Made by a program: the position numbers and the translations under genes. Positions 16,684 to 26,114 of a DNA stretch of 64,000 bases are shown here, piece by piece. Origin of the DNA: VKMB-3413 sp041027365. GTDB lineage: Bacteria; Pseudomonadota; Alphaproteobacteria; Rhizobiales; Rhizobiaceae. The stretch lies in contig NZ_JBFTEH010000001.1 in assembly GCF_041027365.1 (NCBI RefSeq), positions 558,001 through 622,000 of the forward strand, written 5' to 3'. Each line of letters opens with the position of its first letter. Position 1 is the stretch's first letter. The notes beneath the pieces were generated by a model. The model ran no database searches, was not told where the DNA came from, and saw only the letters and a list, made by a program, of their open reading frames with translations.

Positions 16684-17541
16684 ATGACGATCCTCTTCGA
16701 CGGCATCGCCTACGGGATGCTCCTGTTCATCCTCGCCTGCGGGCTGGCGCTGACGCTGGGGCTGATGAACTTCATCAACCTCGCGCATGGCGCCTTCGCC
16801 ATGGCGGGCGGCTATGTCCTCGTCATCCTCAGCCAGCAGGCGGGGGTGCCGTTCCTCCTGTGCCTGCCGATCGCCTTCATCGTGCCGGCGGTCATCGGCG
16901 CCATCCTGGAGCGCACGCTCTACCAGCACCTTTACGGCCGCAGCCATCTCGACCAGGTGCTGTTCTCGATCGGCATCGTCTTCATGGCGATCACCGCGAC
17001 GCGCTACTTCATGGGCTCAGGGCAGCAGATCGTGCAGCTGCCGGACTGGCTGCAGGGGCGGGTGGAGTTCCTCGGCACCGGCATGGGCGTCTACCGCCTG
17101 TTCACCATCGCCATCTGCGCCGTCGTCGCCGGCCTGATCCAGCTCGGCCTGTCGAAGACCCGCTTCGGCAGCCAGCTGAGAGCCGCCGTCGACGACGCGA
17201 CGGTGGCGCGGGGGCTCGGGATCAACGTCTCGCTGGTCTTCGCCGTCACCTTTGCGGTCGGGTCGGGCCTTGCCGGGCTCGGCGGCGCGCTCGGAGCGGA
17301 GGTGCTCGGCCTCGATCCGAACTTTCCGCTCAGCTACATGATCTACTTCCTGGTGGTCGTCGCCGTCGGCGGCACCACCACCATCACCGGCCCGTTCCTG
17401 GCGGCGCTCATCCTCGGCATCGCCGACGTCCTGGGCAAATACTACGTGCCCTCGCTCGGCGCCTTCATCATCTACACGCTGATGGTCCTGATCCTTCTGT
17501 GGCGGCCGCACGGCCTGTTCTCTCGGGCGGGTGCCCGATGA
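16684..17541 (+). CDS. Branched-chain-type ABC transporter permease (LivH-like)
   Basis: A 285-residue inner-membrane permease of the BPD_transp_2 family. Eight or so hydrophobic segments; the hallmark GLMNFINLAHGAFAMAGGYV lies near residues 28-47, GLGINVSLVFAVTFAVGSGL near 180-200 and the EAA-like loop region with FGSQLRAAVDDATVARGLG just before it. Ends YTLMVLILLWRPHGLFSR as typical LivH. Its stop overlaps the next permease's start by four bases (ATGA). Confidence 0.9.
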   Translation: MTILFDGIAYGMLLFILACGLALTLGLMNFINLAHGAFAMAGGYVLVILSQQAGVPFLLCLPIAFIVPAVIGAILERTLYQHLYGRSHLDQVLFSIGIVFMAITATRYFMGSGQQIVQLPDWLQGRVEFLGTGMGVYRLFTIAICAVVAGLIQLGLSKTRFGSQLRAAVDDATVARGLGINVSLVFAVTFAVGSGLAGLGGALGAEVLGLDPNFPLSYMIYFLVVVAVGGTTTITGPFLAALILGIADVLGKYYVPSLGAFIIYTLMVLILLWRPHGLFSRAGAR

Positions 17542-18575
17542 GCGCGACCCTCTCCGCCCGCCGCGCCGCCGTTCCCGCCGTCGACCGGCCGAGCCTCGTC
17601 GCGGCGCTGTCGCGCCCGGCCGTGCCCCTGTGGTTCGAGGTCGTGTTCTGGCTGGCCGCGGTCGGCATCTTCTTCGTCATCCCCGACCGCGCGCTGCTTC
17701 TCAACGACATCGCCATCCTCGGCCTGTTCGCGCTGTCGCTGGACCTGATCCTCGGCTATGCCGGCATCGTCTCGCTCGGCCACGCCGCCTTCTTCGGCGC
17801 CGGCGCCTATGTCGCCGGCATCCTCGCGGTCAACGGCTTCGGCTGGCCGATCCCGGGGCTGCTCCTCGGCGGCCTCGTCGCGGCGCTGATCGGCTTCGTC
17901 TCGGGCTTCCTGATCCTTCGGGGCTCGGACCTGACGCGGCTGATGATCACGCTCGGCGTGTCGCTGATCCTGCTCGAACTCGCCAACCGCTTCGACAACT
18001 GGACCGGCGGCGCCGACGGCCTCTACGGCGCCACCATGGCGCCGGTGCTCGGCCTCTTCGACTTCGACCTCTACGGCCACACCGCCTATTTCTACAGCCT
18101 CTCTGTCCTGTTCCTGTGCGTCTTGTTCTCGCGGCTCCTGATCGCCTCGCCCTTCGGCCAGTCGCTGCGGGCGATCAAGGACAATCGCATGCGCGCGGCG
18201 CATCTCGGCATCGCGACCTCGCGCCACCTCGTCGGCATCTACGTCGTCGCGGCCTTCATGGCGGGGCTCGCCGGCGCGCTGAACGCCCAGACGACGCAGT
18301 TCGCCTCCCTCGACGTCCTCTCCTTCGAGCGGTCTGCCGACATCCTCCTGATCCTCGTCCTCGGCGGCACCGGCTATCTCTATGGCGGCCTGGTCGGGGC
18401 GGTGATCTTCAAGGTGCTGCAGACGGTCCTCTCCGACCTGACGCCGGAATACTGGCAGTTCTGGATCGGCCTCCTCCTCGTCGTCATCGTGCTGATCGGC
18501 CGCGACCGGATGAGCGAGCGCTTCGGCCAGCTCTTCTCGCGCCGCGCCCGAACGGACGGGGAGGCACTGCCATGA
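17538..18575 (+). CDS. Branched-chain-type ABC transporter permease (LivM-like)
   Basis: A 345-residue second permease. The LivM hallmark GYAGIVSLGHAAFFGAGAYV lies near residues 73-92 and FGQSLRAIKDNRMRAAHLGI near 204-223, followed by a last set of membrane helices and a charged C-terminal tail. It forms the transmembrane heterodimer with the preceding permease. ATGA overlap at both ends (17538-17541 and 18572-18575) shows tight coupling in the operon. Confidence 0.9.
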   Translation: MSATLSARRAAVPAVDRPSLVAALSRPAVPLWFEVVFWLAAVGIFFVIPDRALLLNDIAILGLFALSLDLILGYAGIVSLGHAAFFGAGAYVAGILAVNGFGWPIPGLLLGGLVAALIGFVSGFLILRGSDLTRLMITLGVSLILLELANRFDNWTGGADGLYGATMAPVLGLFDFDLYGHTAYFYSLSVLFLCVLFSRLLIASPFGQSLRAIKDNRMRAAHLGIATSRHLVGIYVVAAFMAGLAGALNAQTTQFASLDVLSFERSADILLILVLGGTGYLYGGLVGAVIFKVLQTVLSDLTPEYWQFWIGLLLVVIVLIGRDRMSERFGQLFSRRARTDGEALP

Positions 18576-19363
18576 GCCGCACCATTCCTTCCGCGTCGGG
18601 AGCAGTGGCCGCGGCGGTGCCGGCCTTGGAAACCCGCGGCCTCGTCAAGCGCTTCGGCGGGCTCGTCGCCACAAACGACGTCACGCTCGCCTTCGAGAAG
18701 GGCGCCCGGCACGCGCTGATCGGGCCGAACGGCGCCGGAAAGACGACGCTGATCAACCTCCTCACCGGCGTCCTTTCGCCCACCGAGGGGTCGGTGCTTC
18801 TCGGTGGCGCCGACGTCACCGCGCTCACGCCGCATCAGCGGGCGCGGCGCGGCATCGCGCGCACCTTCCAGATCAACCAGCTGTTTCTCGACATGACGCC
18901 GCTCGAGACCGTGGCGCTGTCCGCCGCCGCCGCCCGCGGGCGCGCCGGGGTCTGGTGGCACCGCGCGGCGCGCGAGCGCGAGAGCGTCGAGCGCGCCGGC
19001 GGCCTGCTCGAACGCTTCGGCCTCGCCGATGTCATGTCGACGCGGGTCGCCTCGCTGCCCTACGGCAAGCAGCGCCTCCTGGAGATCGCCGTCGCCATCG
19101 CCTCGGAGCCAGAGGTGCTGCTGCTCGACGAGCCGGCCGCCGGTGTGCCGGAGGACGAGCGCCACGAGATCCTGGCGATCGTCGAGAGCCTGCCGAAGGA
19201 CGTGACCGTCGTCCTCATCGAGCACGACATGGATCTCGTCTTTTCCTTCGCCAGCCGCATCACCGTGCTCGTTTCCGGCGCCGTCTTCACCGAAGGGACG
19301 GTCGCGGAAATCTCCGCCAATCCGGAAGTGCGCCGCGTCTATCTCGGAGAGGGCGATGCCTGA
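18572..19363 (+). CDS. Branched-chain-type ABC transporter ATP-binding protein (LivG-like)
   Basis: A 263-residue ATPase. Walker A GPNGAGKTT near residue 53, Walker B VLLLDEPAAG near 180, switch histidine in IEHDMDLVF. The signature motif reads LPYGKQRLLE instead of LSGGQ, a usual LivG variant. It carries a 20-residue N-terminal extension before the ATPase core. It overlaps the next ATPase gene by eight bases. Confidence 0.9.
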   Translation: MSRTIPSASGAVAAAVPALETRGLVKRFGGLVATNDVTLAFEKGARHALIGPNGAGKTTLINLLTGVLSPTEGSVLLGGADVTALTPHQRARRGIARTFQINQLFLDMTPLETVALSAAAARGRAGVWWHRAARERESVERAGGLLERFGLADVMSTRVASLPYGKQRLLEIAVAIASEPEVLLLDEPAAGVPEDERHEILAIVESLPKDVTVVLIEHDMDLVFSFASRITVLVSGAVFTEGTVAEISANPEVRRVYLGEGDA

Positions 19364-20054
19364 CCTGCTCACCGTCGAAGGCGTCTCGGCCGGCTATGGC
19401 AAGGCCGTCGCAATCCAGGGGATCGACTTCTCGCTGCGCGCCGGCGGCGCGATGGCGCTGCTCGGGCGCAACGGCGTCGGCAAGACGACGCTGATCAACA
19501 CGCTGGTCGGCGTCACCACCTTCAAGGGCGGCCGCATCGTCCTCGATGGCAGGGACATCACGAAGCTCTCGCCGGAGCGGCGCGCGGCCGCCGGCATCGG
19601 CTGGGTGCCGCAGGAGCGTAACATCTTCGTCTCGCTGACCGTCGAGGAGAACCTGACGGCGATCGCGCGGCGCGGTCCTTGGGACGTCGCCCGCGTCTAC
19701 AAGATGTTCCCGCGGCTCCACGAGCGACGGAAGAACATGGGCAACCAGCTCTCCGGCGGCGAGCAGCAGATGCTGGCGGTCGGCCGCGCGCTGATGCTGA
19801 ACCCGAAGATCATCCTGCTGGACGAGCCGCTGGAAGGGCTCGCGCCGGTGATCGTCGACGAACTCCTTGCGGCGTTGCGCCGCATCGTCACCGAGGAGCA
19901 TCTGACGGCGATCATCGTCGAGCAGAAGGCCCGCAAGATCCTTCCGTTCACCGACCAGGCGCTGATCCTCCAGCGCGGCACGATCACCCATCGGGCCGAC
20001 AGCGCCGCGCTTCTCGCCGACGACGCGGTGCTGGAGTCGCATCTCGGCGTCTGA
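19356..20054 (+). CDS. Branched-chain-type ABC transporter ATP-binding protein (LivF-like)
   Basis: A 232-residue second ATPase. Walker A GRNGVGKTTLINTLVG, Q-loop GWVPQERNIF, signature LSGGEQQMLAVGRALMLNP, Walker B IILLDEPLEGLAP and the His switch replaced by EQK in IIVEQKARKI, as in LivF. Last gene of the importer operon; the start lies inside livG. Both ATPases power uptake through the two permeases. Confidence 0.9.
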   Translation: MPDLLTVEGVSAGYGKAVAIQGIDFSLRAGGAMALLGRNGVGKTTLINTLVGVTTFKGGRIVLDGRDITKLSPERRAAAGIGWVPQERNIFVSLTVEENLTAIARRGPWDVARVYKMFPRLHERRKNMGNQLSGGEQQMLAVGRALMLNPKIILLDEPLEGLAPVIVDELLAALRRIVTEEHLTAIIVEQKARKILPFTDQALILQRGTITHRADSAALLADDAVLESHLGV

Positions 20055-20159
20055 CGCGAAGGCGCGCCCTGCCGGGGGGCGGATGGCTCTATCGCCGTTG
20101 CCGCCCCCGTCGCCTCGTCCGGTCGACCCCTTCCCGCCGATACCGCTGCCGAGCCTGTG

Positions 20160-20174
20160 CCGGGCAGCGCCCGG
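20160..20174 (+). terminator. Hairpin between convergent operons
   Basis: Perfect stem CCGGGC/GCCCGG with AGC loop, inside a larger CGCTGC...GCAGCG pairing, 105 bases after the LivF-like stop and 15 bases from the end of cyoD on the opposite strand. Only a short GGTTTC follows, so the T tract is weak. It is placed as expected for a shared terminator. Confidence 0.35.
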
Positions 20175-20188
20175 CGCAGCGGTTTCGG

Positions 20189-20512
20189 TCAGCCCATCAT
20201 GCGCATGTCGAGATTGTAGAGGATCCAGATCGTCCCGCCGGCCATGACGGTGACGATCATGAAGGAGAACAGGATCAGCTGCAGGTCCTCGCGCTTCGAC
20301 TTCGCCAGGTTGATGTGCAGGAAATAGTGGAAATGCACCACGATCTGCACGATGGCGCAGCCGAGGATGATCCACAGGATCGTCATGCGCGGCCAGTCGG
20401 TCCAGGCGACGCTGCCGAAGGCGGCGAGCGTCAGCAGGATCGCGAGGACAAGGCCGACGAAATAGTTCCGGCGCTCGCGGCGGAAGTCTTCCTCGTGTCT
20501 GATGCTGCTCAT
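20189..20512 (-). CDS. cyoD: Cytochrome o ubiquinol oxidase subunit IV
   Basis: A 107-residue small subunit with three hydrophobic segments (NYFVGLVLAILLTLAAFGSV, MTILWIILGCAIVQIVVHFH, LILFSFMIVTVMAGGTIWIL). The motif VVHFHYFLHIN is typical of CyoD/CtaF. It helps assemble the bo-type quinol oxidase. Its ATG overlaps the cyoC stop (ATGA), and it is last in the cyoABCD operon. No cyoE (heme O synthase) follows, so heme O must come from a gene elsewhere. Confidence 0.9.
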   Translation of the reverse strand: MSSIRHEEDFRRERRNYFVGLVLAILLTLAAFGSVAWTDWPRMTILWIILGCAIVQIVVHFHYFLHINLAKSKREDLQLILFSFMIVTVMAGGTIWILYNLDMRMMG

Positions 20513-21135
20513 CCGGCCAACCCCTGCAGATAGACGATGGAAAAGATACCGACCCAGACGACGTCCAGAAAATGCCAGAACAGGCCAAGGCGCAGGAGCC
20601 TGAGCTTTACGTCCTTGTCGAGCCCGAACACCATGATCTGGGCCAGCATCACGCAGATCCAGAGGCAGCCGAGGGTCACGTGGATGCCGTGCGTGGAGAC
20701 GAGCGCGAAGTAGGCCGAGATAAAGCCCGAGCGGCTCGGACCGACACCCTTGTCGAACACCGACAGGAAGTCGTGCGATTCGAAGCCGAGGAAGGTCAGA
20801 CCGAGGCAGAGCGTGATGATCAGCCAGTAGACGACGAATTTCGGCCGCGGATTGTACTTCATGGCGAGCGAGGCCATGCCGAAGGTGAAGCTGCTCATCA
20901 GGAGCAGCCCGGTCTCGATCGACACGCTCTTGATGTCGTAGAGGTCCTTCGGTCCCGGGCCGCCCGCGATGCCCCGCAGTTCGACCGCATAGGTCGCAAA
21001 GAGCATCGCGAAGATGATCATGTCGCTCATCAGGTAGACCCAGAAGCCGAAGACGAGCTCCTCGGCCTCCTCGTGCGCTTCCGGATCGATGGTGCCGAGG
21101 TTGATGCCCGGATGTTTCTGTTCCCAGCTGCTCAT
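20509..21135 (-). CDS. cyoC: Cytochrome o ubiquinol oxidase subunit III
   Basis: A 208-residue inner-membrane protein with five hydrophobic helices. Segments such as LVFGFWVYLMSDMIIFAMLF, ALVSTHGIHVTLGCLWICVM and GLFWHFLDVVWVGIFSIVYL are diagnostic for subunit III of heme-copper oxidases; the length and lack of the first two helices of CoxC fit CyoC. Overlaps cyoB and cyoD by four bases each. Confidence 0.93.
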   Translation of the reverse strand: MSSWEQKHPGINLGTIDPEAHEEAEELVFGFWVYLMSDMIIFAMLFATYAVELRGIAGGPGPKDLYDIKSVSIETGLLLMSSFTFGMASLAMKYNPRPKFVVYWLIITLCLGLTFLGFESHDFLSVFDKGVGPSRSGFISAYFALVSTHGIHVTLGCLWICVMLAQIMVFGLDKDVKLRLLRLGLFWHFLDVVWVGIFSIVYLQGLAG

Positions 21136-23195
21136 ACCGCCGACACCTCCGCGAGCCCGCGATTGGCCGGGCTGACCTCGTAGTCGCGCGAGACGACCGG
21201 CGTCTCATGCACCGCCCGCAGCCAGCGCTCGTGTTCCTTCTTCACCTTCCAGGCCGGGATGACCTTCTTGGTGTCCTTCACGAAGCTCCGCGCGATCACC
21301 GACAGCATCATGATGCCGATGCCCGCGGCGACCATCCACCAGATGTACCAGGTCAGCCCGAAGGCGATCATGACGCCGGCGACGGCGAAGACCGGCCCGA
21401 GCATCGAGTTCTTCGGCATCTCGATGTCCTTGTAGCGCTCCGGCGGCAGATAGGCCTCGTTGCGCATCTTCATGGCATGGAAGGCGTCGCGTTCGTGGAC
21501 CGTCGGGATGACCGCGAAGTTGTATTCGGGCGGCGGCGCCGGTGTCATCCACTCGATCGTGCGGCCGTTCCATGGGTCGCCGGCGAAGACGTTGTATTCG
21601 CGGCGCCTGAGGATGCTGACGAAGAGCTGGATCAGGAGACTGGCAAAGGCCGCCAGCACGAACACCGCACCCACCATGGCGACGATCGTCCAGGGCAGAT
21701 AGGCGCCCTCGAAATACTCCACGGTCCGGCGCGGCATGCCGAGCGCGCCCAGCGCGTAGAGCGGGAAGAAGGCGAGCACGAAGCCGACGACCCAGCAGCC
21801 CCAGGCGATCCGGCCCCATTTCTCGTCCAGCCGGAAGCCGAACGCCTTCGGGAACCAGTAGGTGTAGCCGGCGAGCATGCCGTACAGCATGCCGGGGATC
21901 AGCATGTTGTGGAAATGCGCGACCAGGAACAGCGTGTTGTGGACCTGGTAGTCGACGGCCGGATTGGCGAGCAGGATGCCCGTCAGGCCGCCGATGGTGA
22001 ACAGGATGACGAAGGCGAGCGCGTAGAGCATCGGCACCGTGAAGCGGACGCGTCCGCGATACATCGTCAGGATCCAGTCGTAGATCTTCACGCCGGTCGG
22101 AATGCCGACGAGCATCGTCGCCGTCCCGAACACGGCGTTGAGGCTGGCGGTCTGCCCCATGGTGAAGAAGTGGTGCACCCAGACCAGGAAGGAGATGAAG
22201 CCGATCGCGATGGTGGCACTGACGAGGCCGATATAGCCGTAGAGCTTTTTCGCAGAGAAGTTGGCGAACACCTCGGAGTAGACGCCGAAGGAGGGCAGCA
22301 CGAGGATGTAGACCTCGGGATGGCCGAACGCCCAGAACAGGTTGGCGTAGTTCATCATGTTGCCGCCGAGATTGTTCGTGAAGAAGTGCATGTCGGCGTA
22401 GCGGTCGAGCGCGAGGAGCACGGTCGCCACCGTCAGCGGCGGCATCGCGAAGATCATCAGGATGCTGGTGGCGAGAGCGGTCCAGCAGAACAGCGGCATC
22501 CGCATCAGATGCATGCCGGGGCAGCGCTTCTTGTAGATCGTCACCGCGAAGTTGATGCCCGTCATGGTCGAGCCGATCGAACTGAGCGTCACCGCCCAGA
22601 TCCAGTAGTCCGGCCCGACGCCCGGATTGAACGTCATCTCCGTGTAGGGCGGATAGCCGCTCCAGCCGCCGGTCGAGAACTTGCCGAGGCACAGCGAGAT
22701 CATCAAAATCGCCGCGCCGGCCGAGGTGAAGGCGAGGCTGAGCGAGTTGATGAGCGGGAAGGAGACGTCACGCGCGCCGATCTGCAGCGGCATGGCGTAG
22801 TTCATCACGCCGGTGAGGAAGGGCATCGCCATGAAGAAGATCATGATCGTGCCGTGCGTGGTGAACAGCTGCGAGAAGTGGTCGGGCGGCAGGTAGCCTG
22901 GCGCGTCGTAGGCGAGCGCCTGCTGCAGCCGCATCATCGACGCCTCGACGAGCGCGCGGGCCATCATCACGAAGGAGATCGTGATGAACATGATGCCGAT
23001 CTTCTTGTGGTCGAGGCTGGTGAGCCACTCCGTCCACAGATACTTCCACTTGCCGAGCCAGGTGATCAGGATCACCACGAAAAGCGCGCCGAAGACCACG
23101 AGCAAGGCGGCGAAGGCGGCGATCGGGCTGTAGAAGGGCAGGGAGTCGTAGGACAGCTTGCCGAAAAAGACATACCACCAGTCGGAAGCGGTCAT
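21132..23195 (-). CDS. cyoB: Cytochrome o ubiquinol oxidase subunit I
   Basis: A 687-residue catalytic subunit that reduces oxygen with electrons from ubiquinol and pumps protons. Visible ligands: low-spin heme His in FTTHGTIMIFF, CuB His and its cross-linked Tyr in AFGHPEVYILVLPS, the two CuB histidines in VWVHHFFTMG, and the high-spin and low-spin heme histidines in VAHFHNML. The glutamate of HPEVY supports a proton-pumping A-type enzyme. Long N- and C-terminal extensions fit CyoB rather than CoxA. Second gene of the operon, overlapping cyoA by four bases. Confidence 0.95.
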   Translation of the reverse strand: MTASDWWYVFFGKLSYDSLPFYSPIAAFAALLVVFGALFVVILITWLGKWKYLWTEWLTSLDHKKIGIMFITISFVMMARALVEASMMRLQQALAYDAPGYLPPDHFSQLFTTHGTIMIFFMAMPFLTGVMNYAMPLQIGARDVSFPLINSLSLAFTSAGAAILMISLCLGKFSTGGWSGYPPYTEMTFNPGVGPDYWIWAVTLSSIGSTMTGINFAVTIYKKRCPGMHLMRMPLFCWTALATSILMIFAMPPLTVATVLLALDRYADMHFFTNNLGGNMMNYANLFWAFGHPEVYILVLPSFGVYSEVFANFSAKKLYGYIGLVSATIAIGFISFLVWVHHFFTMGQTASLNAVFGTATMLVGIPTGVKIYDWILTMYRGRVRFTVPMLYALAFVILFTIGGLTGILLANPAVDYQVHNTLFLVAHFHNMLIPGMLYGMLAGYTYWFPKAFGFRLDEKWGRIAWGCWVVGFVLAFFPLYALGALGMPRRTVEYFEGAYLPWTIVAMVGAVFVLAAFASLLIQLFVSILRRREYNVFAGDPWNGRTIEWMTPAPPPEYNFAVIPTVHERDAFHAMKMRNEAYLPPERYKDIEMPKNSMLGPVFAVAGVMIAFGLTWYIWWMVAAGIGIMMLSVIARSFVKDTKKVIPAWKVKKEHERWLRAVHETPVVSRDYEVSPANRGLAEVSAV

Positions 23196-24163
23196 TGATG
23201 TGCCTCAGCCTTTTTGTGCTGCCCGGCTTCCATCGCCTCCTTCGGGTAGGACGAAGGGTAGGGCGGCCGGTATTTCGAGACGATCTTGCTGAAGAGATCG
23301 GGTTCGGGATCCGAGAAGTAGAGCGTCGCGGCCGGGAGCGCGTTCATGTCCAGCCGCTGCTGCGCCTCGTCCGCGGTCGTCCGCTGCGACAGGATCGCAT
23401 AGGTCCCGGCGTCCAGCGGCCGCGGCGCGGCGTCCCGCACCGTCTTCACCCAGGCGTCGAAGGCGGGCTTGGCCATCGCGTCGACGCTGAACTTCTGCAT
23501 ATGGAATCCCATGCCGTTGAACTGCGTGTTTTCGCCCCGCAGCGTGCCGGCATGGTCGGCGATGAGATTGAGCTGCGTCTTCATCCCGGCCATGGCGTAG
23601 ATCTGGCTGCCGAGCGAGGGGATGAAGAAGGCCTGCATCACCGCGTCCGAGGTGATGGTGAAATGCACCGGTCGGTCCGTCGGCAGGCCGAGCACGCCGA
23701 CCGTCGCGATGTGCTGTTCGGGGTAGATGAACAGCCATTTCCAGTCGAGGCCGACCACCTGGACCTCGAGCGGCGGCTTGTCTGAGGCGATCGGCCGGTA
23801 GGGATCGAGGTCGTTCTCCCACGACCAGATGAGATAGGCGAGGATGCCGACGATCGCGAAGGGCACGCCCCAGATCAGGAATTCCAGGCTCCAGTTGAAG
23901 CCCCAGTTCGGATCGTAGGCAGTCTTCGAATTCTTCCGCCGATATCGCCAGGCGAACCAGGGCACGAGGATGAAGACCGGGAGGCAGACGATCATCATCC
24001 AGCCGATGATCTCCAGGAACAGCGTGCGCTGCTGGGAGGCGATCTGGCCGTAGGGATGCAGGAAGGAGGACTGCTGGGCGCAGTCGCCGAGGGTGATGCC
24101 GAGAAGGGCGACGGCGAGAAACCCGCCGGCGCGTCTGAAACGGTTTGCCATGGTCCTATCCAT
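23192..24163 (-). CDS. cyoA: Cytochrome o ubiquinol oxidase subunit II (lipoprotein)
   Basis: A 323-residue subunit with a lipoprotein-type signal (FLAVALLGITLGDC; the cysteine near residue 28 would be lipidated), two membrane helices (about 45-70 and 95-115) and a cupredoxin domain with VQVVGLDWKWLFIYPE. The CuA cysteines of cytochrome c oxidases are absent, as expected for a quinol oxidase. Start chosen at ATG 24163; another in-frame ATG at 24151 sits four codons later. First gene of cyoABCD, so the operon promoter should lie between 24164 and 24263. Confidence 0.92.
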   Translation of the reverse strand: MDRTMANRFRRAGGFLAVALLGITLGDCAQQSSFLHPYGQIASQQRTLFLEIIGWMMIVCLPVFILVPWFAWRYRRKNSKTAYDPNWGFNWSLEFLIWGVPFAIVGILAYLIWSWENDLDPYRPIASDKPPLEVQVVGLDWKWLFIYPEQHIATVGVLGLPTDRPVHFTITSDAVMQAFFIPSLGSQIYAMAGMKTQLNLIADHAGTLRGENTQFNGMGFHMQKFSVDAMAKPAFDAWVKTVRDAAPRPLDAGTYAILSQRTTADEAQQRLDMNALPAATLYFSDPEPDLFSKIVSKYRPPYPSSYPKEAMEAGQHKKAEAHQ

Positions 24164-24263
24164 GGCTCCGCCCGCAGGGGCTGGATCGCGAGACTGCGAT
24201 GCCCGGGATCGGCAGGACGGGGCTGAGCTTGATCATGAATGACATCGTCCGCGCGGTTGGTCT

Positions 24264-26060
24264 CTACGATCGGTCTGCGGCAAGCGCCGCCTCGCCCTCT
24301 CGCTCGTATTTCGCCAGCGCGACGAGTGCGTTGACGAGCGCGAGATGGCTGAGCGCCTGGGGATAGTTGCCGGTGAGGCGCCGGCTGGCGACATCGTATT
24401 CCTCCGACAGCAGGCCGACATCGCTGCGGATCGACAATGCCCGCTCGATCGTCTCCACCGCCGCGGAGCGACGCCCCTGCATGAGCTGGCATTCGGCGAG
24501 CCAGAACGAGCAGGCGATGAACGCACCCTCTGGAACCAGCGCCGGCATCAGATGCCGCCGCACCAGCCCGTCGTCGACCAGGCGCTCCTCGATCAGCGCG
24601 ATGGTGCCGCGCATCCGCTCGTCGTCGGCGGGAAGGAAGCCGACCTTGGGCAGGAGCAGGAGCGAGGCGTCCACCTCCTGACCGCCGAAATAGGAGGTGA
24701 AGGAGCCGAGGCCAGCGTCGTAGCCTTCCTTGCAGATGACCGCGTGGATCTTGTCTCGCAGCGCCTCGATGCGCTCGCGGTCGGCGCGCTTGAGCTCCTG
24801 GCCGCCCTTGCCCCCAAGGAACCGGTCGAGAGCCACCCAGGTCATCGCCTTGGAATAGGTGTAGTGGCGCGGCTCGCCGCGGCTCTCCCACAGCCCTGAA
24901 TCCGGCTCGACCCACATCCGCTCGACATAGTCGACGATCGCGTGTTCCAGGTGTCGGCCCTGTTCGGTCCGGTCCATGCCGGCCTGCTCGGACGCGTGCA
25001 GGACGCGGATCAGTTCGCCATAGACGTCGAGCTGCAGCTGGCCCGCCGCGGCGTTGCCGACGCGCACCGGCCGCGCGAAGCGATAGCCCGGCAGCCAGGG
25101 AAGTTCCGCCTCGTTCAGCCGGCGCGAGCCGTCGACGCGGTACATGATCTGCATCTTGTCCGGCGCGCCGGCGACCGCCCTGAGGATCCAGTCGCGCCAG
25201 GCCGAAGCTTCCTGCGTGTAGCCGCAGTCGACGAGGGCGGAGAGGGTGAAGGTCGCGTCGCGCAGCCAGCAGAAGCGGTAGTCCCAGTTCATCTTGCCGC
25301 CGGGCTGCTCCGGCAGGGATGTGGTCGGCGCCGCGACGAGGCCGCCCGTCGGACGGTGCACCAGCGCCTTCAGCGTCAGCAGCGAGCGGCGGAGCGCCGC
25401 GCTGTAGTCGTCATTCTCGCACGGGCTTTCGAACCGGCCGATCCAGTCCCGCCAGTATTGCTGGGTTTCCTTGAGCGACTTGTCGGGATCGACCGCCTCC
25501 GGGGCGGGATCCTGCGCGGAGCCATAGGTGAGAACGAAGACGTGGCTGTCGCCTTCCGAGACGGTGAAGCGCGAGACGACCTTGCTGTCGGTGATCTCCA
25601 GCTTCTCGCTGGACCGCAGCACGACCTTGTCGGGCCCGACATGCAGCAGGACGCCGCCGTCGAATTCGGTCACCCAGGGCGGCATGTTGCCGTAGTCGAA
25701 GCGCAAGGAGGCGTCCATGCGCGCCTTCACCCGGCCTTCCAGCCCGGTGACCATCCGCACCAGCACCGGGTTCCCCGAACGGATCGGCATGAAGTCGGTG
25801 ATGCGGATCGTGCCGCTCGCGCTGGTCAGGTCGGTCTCGAGGACCATCGTGCCCGGCTGGTAGCGGTGCTCGCTGCTCTCGATCGGCTCTTCCGGCGCGA
25901 TCGACCAGCAGCCGTGTTCCGGATTGCCGAGCAGCGATGCGCAGCAGGCCGGGGAATCGAAGCGCGGCAGGCAGAGCCAGTCGACGGAGCCCTGGCGGGT
26001 GACGAGGGCGACGGTCTCGCCGTCGCCGATCATCGCGATGTCTTCCAGCGGTACCGTCAT
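24264..26060 (-). CDS. Glycoside hydrolase family 15 protein (glucoamylase/trehalase-like)
   Basis: A 598-residue cytoplasmic-looking protein with no signal peptide. N-terminal beta-sandwich (about residues 1-210, IGDGETVALVTRQGSVDWLC) and a C-terminal alpha/alpha barrel with the family motif KMNWDYRFCWLRDATFTLSA around residues 268-287 and a catalytic acid candidate in PEGAFIACSFWLAECQLMQG. The family contains bacterial glucoamylases, trehalases and glucodextranases; substrate cannot be decided. GGGAGGA precedes the ATG by seven bases. It is next to an SDR gene on the same strand, a pairing seen in stress-related loci of this order. Confidence 0.88.
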   Translation of the reverse strand: MTVPLEDIAMIGDGETVALVTRQGSVDWLCLPRFDSPACCASLLGNPEHGCWSIAPEEPIESSEHRYQPGTMVLETDLTSASGTIRITDFMPIRSGNPVLVRMVTGLEGRVKARMDASLRFDYGNMPPWVTEFDGGVLLHVGPDKVVLRSSEKLEITDSKVVSRFTVSEGDSHVFVLTYGSAQDPAPEAVDPDKSLKETQQYWRDWIGRFESPCENDDYSAALRRSLLTLKALVHRPTGGLVAAPTTSLPEQPGGKMNWDYRFCWLRDATFTLSALVDCGYTQEASAWRDWILRAVAGAPDKMQIMYRVDGSRRLNEAELPWLPGYRFARPVRVGNAAAGQLQLDVYGELIRVLHASEQAGMDRTEQGRHLEHAIVDYVERMWVEPDSGLWESRGEPRHYTYSKAMTWVALDRFLGGKGGQELKRADRERIEALRDKIHAVICKEGYDAGLGSFTSYFGGQEVDASLLLLPKVGFLPADDERMRGTIALIEERLVDDGLVRRHLMPALVPEGAFIACSFWLAECQLMQGRRSAAVETIERALSIRSDVGLLSEEYDVASRRLTGNYPQALSHLALVNALVALAKYEREGEAALAADRS

Positions 26061-26114
26061 CGACGTTCCTCCCTCGCGCGCTTGCCTCCCTTCTTCACGT
26101 CGGCGCTCGTCATG

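Noticed and set aside
17531..19363. Possible fusion of the LivM permease and LivG ATPase, since one open frame spans most of both genes
   Set aside because: The permease lies in another frame within 17538-18575; the upstream part of the long frame is an Arg-rich shadow.
21207..23198. Very long plus-strand open frame (over 660 codons) opposite cyoB
   Set aside because: His/Glu/Arg-rich antisense artefact of the oxidase gene; no domain and no SD.
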